Source: Lateolabrax maculatus (taxonomy: Eukaryota; Chordata; Actinopteri; Acropomatiformes; Lateolabracidae). From it: a stretch of DNA of 64,000 nt. Of the stretch, positions 12,500 to 24,316 are shown piece by piece (within the stretch, counting starts at the first letter, position 1; the number at the start of each line of letters is the position of its first letter). The notes under the pieces were generated by a model. It was not told where the DNA came from. It made no database searches and saw only the letters and a program-made list of their open reading frames with translations. The stretch spans positions 20,026,501-20,090,500 of the forward strand of contig CM062210.1 of NCBI GenBank assembly GCA_031216445.1, in the 5' to 3' direction. Made by a program: the position numbers and the translations under genes.

Positions 12500-12990
12500 C
12501 ATGTATGTAATTTAAAGAGTGATTTCCATTTAATTCAACTGCACCTGTGTCATCCCCCATGTCTTCTAACAAAGCAGGAGCTGAATATTGTGTTGCTGCT
12601 GTGCTGGAGGAGGATGAACTGTGGCTCAGCAGCTGGTCCAAGTGATCATACCAAATGCTGGTCAACACGAGACACTGTTGATAGATAAACTTTGACTGTG
12701 TCTGAGCACCAGGCATCATTGATGTAAACAGTCTGCCTCTCCTCGTCTTGTCTTTGTGTCGGCTCAGAACATGGTCCGCCCGTTGAGAGTAATAGCTTGT
12801 TTCAGGATGTTGTAATGGAGCCAGGTCTCTGTGAAGATGTGGGCACAGCAGTCTCTGATTTCCCATTGTGTCCGTTTTATTTTCCTGCGACTGGACATTT
12901 GGAGAGCTTCTGAATTTTCATCTACTTTGGTTGACAAATTTGGTTTACAAATACCTAGAAAACTAATGGCATTCCCATCAGCCACAGCAA
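12500..12990 (-). mobile_element. LINE endonuclease-domain relic
   Basis: Across two frames the minus strand reads NLSTKVDEN, CCAHIFTETWLHYNI, ITLNGRTMF, then DKTRRG and YQQCLVLTSI. FTETWL and the following R-D-KTRGGG-like block are the apurinic-type endonuclease signatures of CR1/L2/Rex1 LINEs. Frameshifts near 12,780 and 12,720 make it non-functional. No adjoining reverse transcriptase is seen. Confidence 0.75.
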
Positions 12991-13533
12991 TACGTGTTAA
13001 TTACTAATCAGCACATGTTAGCAGGCTAACACACTCAATGAAGATGTGAACATGGTGATCATGCACGCCAAACAACAGCACGTTGGTGTTGTTATTGTGA
13101 GCATGTTGCATTTAGCTCAAAGCACCGCTGTGCAGTGTGTGTAAAGCGTCACAGAGCTGCTAGCATGATTGAGTCTTTTAGTCTCATTTTATATTCAGGT
13201 CACTCAACTGAGACAAACAATTCTGGTACGCCTTTTCATTATATGTGGAAAACAATTGGAAAACACTACCCTTCAGGCAGGGACTTTTTTGGGGGTAATA
13301 ACTGTGGCCCAAGAACTAAAACGGTCAAAATGCTGGAAAAGTTCACAAGTTCCTTAAATGGTTTTTGGTTACCTGGCCTACAGCTGGAAATGCCCTACTT
13401 GTATAATGGCCATTAAAGGAACAGCATCTTAAGACACTTGATCCTTTGGCTTTTGGATTCAATCAGGTGCTTGCTGATTGAGATGAGAGGGCGGCCACTG
13501 CCCAAGGATTCCTTGTCCAGTACCATACCCTCG

Positions 13534-14021
13534 TAGCCTGGTATCACCAGACTAATTCGCAAATGCATATCAGTCTGGAACCTCTCAGTTCATTTTCGAT
13601 TTCCAGGGGGCGTCATTGATGGGCGGAGACAACCAATCAGATCGACAAAACGCTGTCCTGTCGGACGGTACGTCCTGTCAGAAGTACAGCAAACATATAT
13701 TACTTATCAACATAAAGTTTAATTGCAGTTGCTTGTTCTTCTTTTAGAGAAAATTTACCGTCCAGTCCGTTGAATACTGTCGCTGTAGCCAGCCAGGAAA
13801 TGCTCCACATCAGCGGCAGCCATCTTGGTTATTTACAAAGATGCCTGCTCCTCTCTGTCAGTCATCATCATCATTAAACCCACCTCATACTAGATAAATG
13901 GTTTTGATTGGCTCCGCCAGATACCTGTATCTATGAATTCAGTTTGAATGGGAGAGGGGCCAGACGTATCTGCCAGAGCACATAAAACACGAGCTTGCAG
14001 ATTCGTCTGGTCCCCAGGCTA
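13534..14021 (+). mobile_element. Non-autonomous inverted-repeat element (MITE), copy 1
   Basis: The left end TAGCCTGGTATCACCAGAC and the right end GTCTGGTCCCCAGGCTA are inverted repeats. Internal blocks shared with the copies at 23.6 and 26.3 kb include GACAACCAATCAGA, AGAGAAAATTTACCGTCC and TTTGAATGGGAGAGG. There is no coding capacity. Imperfect 8-bp flanks (ATACCCTC / ACACCCTT) could be a decayed target duplication. Confidence 0.8.
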
Positions 14022-14650
14022 ACACCCTTCTATTACCACATATCAAACAGTCCTGTAGAAAAATCTGCACTGATTTTTGTGTACAACTTACAGCAAGTGC
14101 AACCTGAACCAGAGCAGGTGAAGTGCTACCTGTAGTAGAATGAAAGAATACATATACTGGTGTCAACTCGTCTGCTCTTTGTTTTGCTTTACCATAGAAC
14201 TTCAAAAGGGTATCAAATAATTTTTGTGATTGATAGGCTGGCATTTGACTTGCTGTAAATCTATCAAGCAAGAAAAATCATCTAGCTGTACTGTGTACTG
14301 TTTGCATGTGGCTGTGGTGTGAATGATGGCTGTACATCATAGAACTGCAGTTTGCATTGTGACAGACATGCCGCTCGATCCTTTTATATATGTATATATG
14401 ATAGCCTGTTTGATGGATGGACCTCATGTGTAGTCACAATACATTTGTGGTTCAAAACCAATGTCGGTCTCTTTGCATTTCTAAAACCAAACCATGTATC
14501 TGTTAAGACCACAGCAACAAAATGTGTTCTCCCCTCTGAGGGAAACTAAGTTTGATGTGTTGTATATTTAAAAGTGGGTAGTGTGTGTTGCTGGACAAAA
14601 GTGTATCACTTTTTCCAAGAAGGAGCTCATGCACCAGGGTCAGTCATCAT

Positions 14651-16975
14651 CAAGTCAAGTCAATTTTATTTGTATAGCGCCAAATCATAACAAAATTTAT
14701 CTCAAGACAGTTTCACATAGAGTAGGTTTAGACCATACTCTTTAAAATATTATTTACAGAGACCCAACAGTTCCCACCATGAGCAGCACTTGGCGACAGT
14801 GGCGAGGAAAAACTCCCTTTTAACAGGTAGAAGCCATCTGCATCGACCCAGTTGGGTTGAAAGGGGAGGAGGAGGGGGAGAGGGGAGACAGAACAGGAAG
14901 AGAGACAACAAATCAGACTAATTATAATAACAACTGCAGTGAGTGTGGAGCAGGAACATGGGGGCAGTAGACGACCGGCAATCACAGATCCAGAATCTAC
15001 AGCTCCAGAGGTGGAAATACCTGCAGAAAGTGAGAAGGCAAAAAAGCACAGAAAGCACAAAAACTACCAGGAAGAAGTGGAGTTGGTAACCTGTATTAGT
15101 GGGATAGGAATGCTTACAAATAGAAAGGGAGAGGAGGAGAGAGAAGCTCAGTGCATCATGGGAAATCCCCCGGCAGTCTAAGCCTATAACAGCATAACTA
15201 AGGGATGGTTCAGGACTCACCTGAGCCAGCCCTAACTATAAGCTTTATCAAAAAGGAACGTTTTTAGCATACTCTTAAACGAAGAGAGGGTGTCTGCCTC
15301 CCGAACCCAAACTGGGAGCTGATTCCACAGAAGAGGAGCTTGATAACTAAAGGCTCTGGCTCCCATTCTACTTTTAGAGACTTTAGGTACCACAAGTAAC
15401 CCTGCATTCTGTGAGCGTAGTGCTCTAGTGGGGTAATACGGTACTATCAGCTCTTTAAGATATGATGGTGCCTGACCAATAAGAACTTTGTAAGTGAGGA
15501 GGACAACTTTAAATTCTATTCTAGATTTCACAGGGAGCCAGTGCAGAGAAGCTAATATCGGAGAAATATGTTCCCTTTTGCTAGTTCCTGTCAGTACACG
15601 TGCAGCCGCATTCTGGATCAGCTGGAGAGTCTTTAGAGACTTATCGGGGCAGCCCGATAATAAGGAATTACAATAATCTAACCTAGAAGTAACAAATGCA
15701 TGAACTAGTTTTTGTGCATCTTTTTGAGACAGGATATGCCTGATTTTTATAATGTTACGTAAGTGGAAGAAGGCAGTCCCTGAAGTCTGTTTTGTATGGG
15801 TATTAAAGGACATGTCCTGATCAAAGATTACTCCTAGACTCCTTACAGCGGTGCTAGAGGCCAGGGCAATGCCATCTAGAGTAACTATATCTATACATAG
15901 TGCGTCTTGCAGGTGTTTAGGACCCAGAACAATAACTAAAGTTTTGTCTGAGTTTAACAGCAAGAAATTGCAGGTCATCCAGTCTTTTATGTCCTTAATA
16001 CATGCCTGAAGCTTGGCTAACTTACCTACCGGTTTCATCTGGCTTTATCAATAAGTATAACTGAGTATCATCTGCATAGCAGTGAAAGTTTATGGAGTGT
16101 TTCCTGATAATATTGCCTAAAGGAAGCATATACAAGGTGAATAAAAGTGGTCCGAACACTGAACCTTGTGGAACTCCGTGACTAACTTTGGTGTGCACGG
16201 AGGATTCATCATTTACATGGACAAACTGAAATCTATCTGATAAATACGACTGAAACCAGCTTAGTGCGGGTCCTTTGACGCCAATCAAATGCTCCAGTCT
16301 CTGTAATAGGTCAATGGTATCGAAAGTGGCACTAAGATCTAACAGAACAAGTACAGAGACAAATCCTTTATCTGACGCAATCAAAAGGTCGTTTGTCACT
16401 CTCACCAGTGCTGTCTCTGTGCTATGATATTCCCTAAATCCTGACTGAAAATCCTCAAATAAACTATTGCTGTTTAGAAAGTCACATAACTGATTAACAA
16501 CCACTTTCTCTAGGATTTTGGAGAGAAAGGGAAGGTTAGATATAGTCTATAATTGGCTAAAACCCCTGGATCAAGCGTAGGCTTTTTAAGAAGAGGTTTA
16601 ATTACAGCTACTTTGAAGGACTGTGGTACATAGCCTGTTAATAAAGACAGATTGATCATGTCTAGTAAAGAAGTGCTAACTAAGGGTAAAACTTCTTTAA
16701 GCAGCCTAGTTGGGATGGGGTCTAAGAGGCAGGTTGTTGGTTTAGACGAAAAAATCACTGAAGTTAGTTGGTAAAGGTCAATTGGAGAAAAACAGTCTAA
16801 ATATAAATCTGGTTCTACAGCTGTTTCTGAGGTTCCTGAGGTTCCTGTACTCGAAGATATATCTGAACTGGCTGAGAGCACAAGATGATGAATTTTTTCT
16901 CTAATAGTTAAAAGTAAAGTTATTACTACTGAGAGCTCTGGGAATATATGGCTCAACATAGCTGATCAATATGTC
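14651..16975 (-). mobile_element. L2/CR1-like LINE, 5'-truncated, reverse transcriptase readable
   Basis: The minus strand carries an ORF2 3' half in three frames: 16959-16510 (LLDPIPTRLLKEVLP, IKPLLKKPTLDPGVLANYR), 16504-16022 (FDTIDL, GVPQGSVFGPLLF, and the catalytic YADD within CYADDTQLY), and 16038-15232 (SRLDYCNSLLSGCP, LQLIQNAAARVLTG, SLHWLPV, then LWNQLPVWVREADTL). These blocks are typical of L2/CR1-clade LINEs in fish. Frameshifts near 16,505-16,550 and 16,030 break it. The 3' UTR runs to a (TTGAC)n-type tail at 14,651-14,660. The endonuclease part is missing, so this copy is dead. Its tail is shared by four other pieces in the window. Confidence 0.92.
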
Positions 16976-17884
16976 AGAGCATTATGGCACACAGTTTACC
17001 GCTTTTTAAGTGAAAGAGGAGGTTTGATTGGTTATGACTTGCTGCCCCTACTGATAATTTATCTCTCAAAATGCCATCCTATATCAAGCTCTACCACAGT
17101 TTTCCCATGTCTTTGGTCATGATTTCTCCAAAAGTCAGAAACCGTGCTCTGTGCACCACTGACCACTGTGCTTGCGCCATGTGCCTCTGAGTCACAGAAA
17201 TAGAGTAAATATAACAACATGGTCAAACAAAATGTGCTTGTCATATTTGGTCAACAGAAATATAGTGGTATTTGTAGGTGGATGTCTGCATGATGTTACA
17301 ACCCTGGCTCAGGGGGAAGTAACGTGAAGGAAGGGACAGTTGGATAAACCAAATATGAAATTTGTTAAGTAAATAAAAGAAAGCGGTGTGGAGAGACTAT
17401 GCTCCTGCAGAGTCTGCTGGCTGAGAAGTGGAGGAAGGGCCTTTTATAGATGAATCAAGTGGATAGGAGGAGTTAAAAATAAAATGAAACCCAGGTACAC
17501 TTAACACTCCATAGGTCATAACAATAATGATACAATTGATCAATCCTCAGTTGGTTGTATACAACCCATATTTGTTCTGATGGGACATTCTGATCTGATC
17601 CCATGCAGGTTTGTGTGAGAATAGTTTGGAATCGTTAGTTTTACTGGCCAGTGTCACATAACGGTTATAACAGTTCCTTGGTACAGGATTTACAGCAATG
17701 AATGCACCAAGGTTAGAATACAGGCTGCTAGTGTCACCACCCTACTAAGTAATGATAACTTAAGCTAACTCGCTCAAATAACCTAAAATTTAAAGTTGCA
17801 TTAAATCAATATTTTTTGTGAATAATGGCTCAAATGATTATATGTAATGGGATTGGGGTCGCTTATGAAAATGAGGCTCATTGT
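16976..17884. other. Non-coding, nothing recognised
   Basis: This is the flank of the L2-like LINE. The 5' truncation point is near 16,975. No gene was seen. Confidence 0.5.
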
Positions 17885-18305
17885 TCAGTCTAACCAACCT
17901 CATTGGCAGCAGGCAGCTGTTTTCAGAAATGAAGCCCTGATGAAGCCACTGTACTCTACCTGCTCTGCACCAAACAGGAGATATGCACAGCTAGAGACCA
18001 GCTGGTGAACACAGCGGGGCATTTAAAGCAGCTGAAGAGCCTCCATAAGCTGGTGGAGACCAAAACTAAAGTGGGAATGAATATTGGACTTGCATCCCTA
18101 GGTGGCCAGAAAATCTACTGCAAATGCTAATGTTGATCCATGTCTGCTGGATGTGTTAATAGGTGACAGTTGATAGTTGCCATATCAATTTTATAAAGTG
18201 AATACAGTCACTGTTGTGTTTATGTGGTTGTTCCACTGCCCCCAACAGGCAAGCAAAAATAGATAAATAAATTATTTAATTAATGCAGCTTTAATATCAC
18301 CGAAA
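17885..18305 (+). repeat. Probable related dispersed repeat (GGTGGAGACCAAAAC block)
   Basis: CTGGTGGAGACCAAAACTAA, GAATATTGGACTTGCATCC, TCCATGTCTGCTGGATGTGT and the AATTAATGCAGCTTTAATA end form a block I recall from fish genomes. Its end resembles those at 7.2 and 19.4 kb. Confidence 0.45.
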
Positions 18306-19139
18306 CCATTGACAAAGAGACAATAACAGTTACTTTTATAATTGATTTTGTAAAAATATTTTTACTTACTCATCTGCTACAACCACAGACATTCTGTAAA
18401 GAATGATGTATCTTATAACAAGTAACATATGTTTTCTTTAACTAAAATGTAGATGTGTTCATTACCCCATTCAGATGGTTCAAGGCAGCTGGTGCCTCAG
18501 CCTTCAATCCCTACAAAACTCTTTTAGCTTTAATATAACAGATGACATCAGCAGCCTGTCTGTTATATGTGTTCAATGTAGCAAATAATAAATCTTGCCA
18601 CAGAGTCTTTACCCTCTGTTTTAAAAACATCTATAAAAAGACACTTTTATGGCCACAATTACAAGTCCTCTGCTCTGTATGTGACTATATTTAACCCACT
18701 ACTGTATAAATAGGGCGGGTACAGCTGGCTGCACGTCTTTGTGGAAAACATTCTAACTTCATGCAGTGTGGTACAAGATTTATGTCTGTCCTATACATTT
18801 CTTGCCTCTGAAATGACTTTAAAACCAATGTTATGGGGGCTAGAAAGCAGCTAATCTATCTAGCTGATGTCTCCCTCTTTTTGACAAACATGGACACATA
18901 ATGTTTTCTGTTGCACCTTGGTTTGCTGAACAAGCCACCAAACAATATATCAGTTCTACTTATCATATTAGTGATATATCCCCAAATACCTTTTCTTTTT
19001 AATTTTTGTTAAAACATATAAACAACAGATTAGGAAATGGCTTTCACAGTAAGCTGATTGCAATACGATATTCACTATTTCTAAGTATTAACTTGTTGTT
19101 TTAGCCTTTTGGAGGCATTTGTAATGACAGTTGCCTGTT

Positions 19140-19485
19140 TATTCACTCTCTTTTAGCTCTGGTTTGGTCTCTGCGGAAACTATCGAGCTGTGTTAAACAC
19201 TCACCAACTAGCTGTGTCAGTGTGCTGTTTTGGTGCTGGGCAGGTCGTGTACAGTGGCTTTATCAGATCCTGTGTGTTGAAATCAGGCTCTGAAAACCAG
19301 GAAACCAAGCTGATGAGAGTGCAGAGACTGAACCAAACAGAAAAGATGAAAGATGCTGAAAATCCATGTAGAGGGTGAGAACTGCAGAGTTGGTAATAAC
19401 TCTCTGTGGGTTTGACACTTGAAGTGTCTGTACACATAGTCATGTTACCAATTGTTAATATAAAAATAATGATTAGTGCAGAGAT
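19140..19485 (+). repeat. Dispersed repeat core plus terminal segment
   Basis: The core TTTTGGTGCTGGGCAGGTCG lies at about 19,228. The segment ends with ATTGTTAATATAAAAATAAT-GATTAGTGCAG, which recurs at about 7,215-7,250 and in related form near 18,275-18,295 (AATTAATGCAGCTTTAATA). These look like ends of one non-autonomous element. Confidence 0.5.
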
Positions 19486-20076
19486 TTTTGCAGGCAGCCT
19501 TGTCTGCATCCTAACATCGACAGTCTTCTGCTGTTGTTCTGTGGGCATCTTTTTATTTTAGTTTTCCCTAAATTCAACAGTACTTATGGTAAACAGTTGT
19601 GCCCATGTTGTTGTACTTGCGTAAGTAGGCGCGACAGTTGCTGTGATGCTGCACCATGCCTTCTCAGCCAAACCCTGGTCTTCAGGGCTGCCCTCCACTG
19701 ACAGCACATAAGCTGTAATTTCCAGTTAAAACTGGGATGATCCAAACCACAGAAGAAAAAAAAATCACATTTAGAACCAACACTCAGTTTGTGGTGCGAA
19801 GCATCTTCCAGACCGCTTTAACCCAGAAATAAGAAATAAGACTCGATTTAGACAAATTGCTTTTGTTTGTTTTGTGTGGAGGTCAATGGGAGGTATGCAG
19901 AGTTTGCATGAGCAGAGAGACTTTCAGAAAACATACAACTTGTCATTTTCCAGTGAGATATATTCAGAGCCTCATTTGCATTTCAATAGAAAACTGTTGT
20001 TTAAAGTGTATGCTGTCAACATAAAGGTTGTATTTTCAGTCACATCTAAGGTGGCCCTGAGGCTCAAAACGTAACA

Positions 20077-20141
20077 ACATCTCACAAAACATTTTGTGAA
20101 ATGTCGTTGTGTTTTGTGAAATGTTGTGTTTCGTGAGATGT
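20077..20141. repeat. Inverted repeat, 15-bp arms (one mismatch)
   Basis: ACATCTCACAAAACA and TGTTTCGTGAGATGT pair around a loop that holds further copies of TTTTGTGAAATGT. It resembles a short fold-back element. Confidence 0.8.
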
Positions 20142-20524
20142 GGAAGCCATGACTAGATTACAGTCTGCCTTTAATGCTCTTCAGACATCTCTGCAGAACC
20201 TCAACTTGTACTAAATGCTGGTAAGTGATGAGACAAAATGAAGTCATAATTCTATCTTACATCTTCATCAGGTTTTTTGTTCTTATAAATGTGCCGAATA
20301 TGCTCAGACAAAAGTCTTACTTTTAAACCTTATGCAATCGACCATGATGTCTTGGCCTCATGATTTACTACTGAGGTATCCTTTATTCTCATCCCTCTCA
20401 TTCTTCATTTTTATCACTGTGCCCTGTGTTCACTGTGAAATATTTGAAACAGTAGAAAACAAGAAGAGGACTACACGCTATCATTTCTGTTTATGAATGT
20501 CTCTGCGTCAGTATTTCACATCTC

Positions 20525-20760
20525 AAAATCAGAATCAGAATCAGTTTTATTGCCATGTAGGTTTACACATACAAGGAATTTGCTGTGGTGTATTGGTGCG
20601 TAACAATAAAACTGAGAGAAATAAGAAAGTAGAAGTAGGAAACAAGTGGTGCAAAAGTCAACATAAGCATAAATATAAATTAGGATTGGAAATATTTACA
20701 ATACAGATTATGAAACAATATTAATATACATGTGCAATATATATATATTTTTAAGATGAA
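20525..20760 (-). repeat. LINE-type 3' tail, reverse orientation
   Basis: It begins with tandem TCAGAA units and TTTTATTGCCATGTAGG, then ACACATACAAGGAATTTGCT, which I recall as a common fish dispersed repeat end. The orientation implies a minus-strand element whose 5' part is lost. Confidence 0.55.
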
Positions 20761-22107
20761 ACTGAAAAAAAATCTCTTCTCAAGTTTAGAACTACTGTTT
20801 ATCAAGACAGGGTCTGTGCGTGTGTGTGTGTGAATGGGTGAAAGAAGTGGAAACATTGTAAAGCTCTATATAAATGCAGTCTATTCACCATCTAACTTGG
20901 GAAGACTGCCTACAGTACTTCTACTTCAGGACCAAATAAATAGAATGAACTTCAAAGGACATTAAAACCTGAAGGTGTCATCCCATTGGATGAATTTAAA
21001 CTTTGAATGTTGGACCTTTTTAAAGATGCATGAGACTGTACGTGCTTGTGCGTGACTGACTGTGTTTTGTTGTGTATCTCTCTCTGTCTCTGGTCTTATT
21101 TCTCCTGCTGTACTCAGGCGTCTCTTGCAAAATACATTTTGTTCTCAATGAGACTGTCTGATTAAACAAAGGTTGTAAATATGCAAGGCACCTTTTCCCA
21201 CATGGTTTGGAGAAAAATAAAGTGTTTCTGGGTTAGACCACTCGTTGCCTTCCTTTATGTCGTGCTACTGCCTCGTGACTGACTTGACTAATGTAGTGGT
21301 AATACAAGCTGTCTTGTCTTTTTGTGAGTGTGTATTTACTAGAGATATTGTTTAAATAATCATTACATTGATCTCAATCATTTTTCCATTGACAGATACA
21401 GTATGCACCCACACGTCTGTGGGCCTGTGAAAAATGTATGTCCAACTACCGTGGTGATGGTTTATGTGCGTGCTCTCCCTTGCTGCTGCTCTGCTTGCCT
21501 GTGCATGCTGGTTGTACCGTTCAGCACATAAAACCTGAGCAAATGTTATGCATTTTCATAATAACTGCAGTCTAAAGACAACAACAAAAAACTTAAACTT
21601 AAAAATGAATATTGCATGTGTTTCTATATGAAAAATAGAATCAAATTCAAATAAGCTTTTTTGGTTGACATGAATGTTAAAGTTAGCATTCTTTCCATAA
21701 ATAAATGATACATTGAATAATTAGTATAATTAGTATTAGTCTTTGTCTGTGTAGTACATTTTAATACATTAGACGTGTCTTTCCAAGAAACCATGCAGAG
21801 GAGGTTGGGGTAGTTTACTGTATACAGTATATACATCACGGTCATTTGTCATTTTACAACAGAGGGTTGCATAACGAAATTTTGTAGTTCTTTCACGCTA
21901 CACACACAGAGAACATATGGATAATTAAATTTAGAACTGAATAAGATGAAATAAATTTATATACATATAAACATATACACCCGCAAAATAATGTGGTGAA
22001 TTTGCATCTGGGGGAATGTGAACAGCAGCAACAAGACTGTGGTGATAATATGGTCTTCATCTTTAAATTAGAAAATTCTGGGAAACCAAGCATCATTGGG
22101 CTCGTTG
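20761..22107. other. Non-coding, nothing recognised
   Basis: AT-rich sequence with short GT/TC runs. No supported feature. Confidence 0.5.
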
Positions 22108-22466
22108 GAGATGAACTGCACCTCGCCCAGACAGTGTACGAGATCAGGGGGCAGCAGGGCGGCGCTGACAAGATGCTGCAGTGAAGTTTCAGTTAGTTTC
22201 CAGCAGCTTGCAAAGAATATACAGAAAGTCACAGAAATATTTACATCCTGTTAGATCCAGCTGTAGGCTACCTGTAGTTTATGTAAAGTCTACATAGAGA
22301 ATTTATTTAAAGGCACTGTCATTTAAAAATCATACGACCCTAAATTTAATAAAGGTTCCCCCAGTGAGGCACGTAATAATAGACTCAGTTCCAAACTGTT
22401 GTGCTATTTGATATCATATAAACATATTCCACTTCTCTGGCTGACAAATGTAATCAAGTTGTAATC
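22108..22466 (+). repeat. Dispersed repeat, copy A of an unnamed pair
   Basis: It shares GAGATGAACTG, GCAAAGAATATACAG, a GAAATATTT-CTGTT-GATCCA block, CTGTAGGCT-CCTGTAGTTTA, ACTCAGTTCC and CTGACAAATG...ATCAAGTTGTA in the same order with 38,379-38,843. The family is not recognised. No conserved ORF is evident. Confidence 0.65.
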
Positions 22467-23099
22467 ACGCTTTTTTAAAATCTTTATTTATTGATTTGAT
22501 TGATTATATTAGTTTGTTATTATATATATGTGGTATTTCAGTATTCAGTAATTATTCCCCCCTCTAAAGATCCGGTTGAGTTTCTCCAGGAGAAACAGAC
22601 GTGCTCGTCCCCTCATGTGCCTGATCAAAGCCAGAGTGAAGGGGAAACAAAAACAGATAAAAAGCCAGAGTGAAGGAAACAGCAAACTGAAAATAACACA
22701 TTCATCATCATTTCAGTCCCAGCTGTGGATGCACTGGAATTAATCAGGAGTACAAACCCATGCAGAAAACAAAGTGTGTAAAGCAGGCCAAAAGAGGCCT
22801 GTTGTACTCCAACTAAAACCCACTGTTCTCACAGGCTGGTTTCAAACACTGACATTTTCCAAATCCACCTGATCTGATGACATTTTGCAACCTGCAGTAG
22901 TTTGAACTCTGACTGGCAGGAAGGGTGAGTTCAAAAAAAGGTCACATGACCAGCGCCGGTCCCCCGTCTATATCAGGGCCAATGGATCAAATGGCTGTGT
23001 AATGTGAAATGATATTGGTGCTCTTTGAATCTTTATTTTTGAAATAGTAAAATGACCTATAGGTCTGAACTGAACTGTGCCGTGGGGTGGGACAAAGTC

Positions 23100-23545
23100 A
23101 TTGTTTTACAAGTCCCATATAAGTCTCAGGTGTCAGCTGTGAAGCCCAGAATCATGTCCCAAGTCAACGCCAACAAGTCCTGCTTCAAGTACAAGTCCCA
23201 AGTGAGGGCCAATGAGTCCTTAGCCAAGACATGTAAGTCCCACACTGAGTGCCAAGTCAAAGTTTTGAGTCAGTCTGAACTTTGTGTTTTTAAGTCCTAA
23301 AAAAGTCACAACTCACTGTCTGCTGGGCTGAGCCACTGCTCGTGTGATGTGATTGGCTGCTGCTGAAATCAAAGGCCATAAGAAGAGAAAAGGACATCTG
23401 GGCTTGGGGAGAACATCAAGTCAAAGTGAGGTCATGAGTCACTGGCAAGTCAAAGTTGAGTTGCAAGTCCTTTTTGAGAAAACAAATCACCAGATTTGTG
23501 TCTTGAGTCATGTTCCTGGAGTCCACACCTCTGCTCTTTGACTCC
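23100..23545 (+). repeat. Degenerate CAAGTC-rich repeat tract
   Basis: Many variants of (C)AAGTC(CC) recur across 23,109-23,300 and 23,410-23,540, irregularly spaced with diverged filler. The region resembles an old tandem array rather than coding sequence; the + strand ORF through it (23,052-23,300) reflects the repeated word. Confidence 0.6.
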
Positions 23546-23569
23546 TTATCAATTTTAAACTTTATCTAT

Positions 23570-24195
23570 GTTGGCAATATCGCAAATTAGTATTAATCTG
23601 GAGCCTATTAGTTCATTTTTTATTTCCAAGGGATGTTCTCAACGGACGCAGACAACCAATCAGAGCAACGGAACACCATCCTGTCTTGTTGGAAGTACGG
23701 CAAACATGTCTTTCTATTCAACAAAAGCTAAGAATAGAATAATAGAATAGAAATACTTTATTCATCCCAAACTGGGAAATTTCTTTGCAGTAGCAGCATT
23801 TACACCCGAGACAATGAAATGAAATAAACAAACGTAGAAAATAAAATAAAAAAGCACCTACTATTAAGTAGTAGTTATAGATAACAGTATAAAATTAAAA
23901 TTTAACCTTCAAAAGTACACCTTTGAAGTGCAGTTGTTGGTTTTTCTTATAGTGAAAATATCCTGTCCATTTCGTTTAATGCTGACACAATAGTCAGTTC
24001 AATGGAACGTTCCACATCAGCGGCAGCCATCTTGGTTGTTTACAAAAACGCCTCGATGGTGCTCCTCTGTCAGTGATTATATTAAACCCGCCCCGTGTTG
24101 GATAAACGGTTGTGATTGATTCGACCAATCCCAAAATGGGAGTATATCTGTCGCATCTGCTGGAGCAAATAAAGCGCGAGCTGGCAGAAAAGGCT
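23570..24195 (+). mobile_element. MITE copy 2, interrupted by a retroelement tail
   Basis: Shared blocks ATTAGTTCATTTTTTATTTC, GACAACCAATCAGAGCAAC, CACATCAGCGGCAGCCATCT and AAATAAAGCGCGAGCT follow the order of copy 1. The middle is split by the insert at 23,730-23,925. The outer inverted repeats are decayed. Confidence 0.75.
23730..23925 (-). mobile_element. Retroelement tail inserted into the middle MITE copy
   Basis: AATAGAAT tandem units and TACTTTATTCATCCCAAACT (reverse of a ...GGGATGAATAAAG tail) begin the insert. CAAAAGCT on the left and CAAAAGTA on the right resemble a short target duplication. The flanking sequence is the same inverted-repeat element seen at 13.5 and 26.3 kb, which has no such insert. 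Confidence 0.7.
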
Positions 24196-24281
24196 GGTTT
24201 AGTGCCTTTGAGTATGCCTCAAAACAATGAACGTGAATGGAGCTACACATAAGCCGGTGGCAGATGTATGTGTAAGTGAAC

Positions 24282-24283
<2 letters not shown>

Positions 24284-24313
<30 letters not shown>
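24284..24313 (+). repeat. (GT)n microsatellite
   Basis: A GT run of about 30 bp. A CA run follows at about 24,453-24,470. Confidence 0.95.

Positions 24314-24316
<3 letters not shown>

Noticed and set aside
12468..12866. 132-codon minus-strand ORF as a host gene
   Set aside because: Neighbouring frames show LINE endonuclease blocks (FTETWL, NGRTMF, KTRRG). It is a decayed retroelement read partly out of frame.
15232..16038. 268-codon ORF, the longest in the window, as a host gene
   Set aside because: It is the C-terminal part of an L2-like LINE reverse transcriptase and continues across a frameshift from the YADD-containing frame upstream.
21993..22184. 63-codon + strand ORF
   Set aside because: It overlaps an unnamed dispersed repeat whose second copy at 38.38 kb does not keep the frame.
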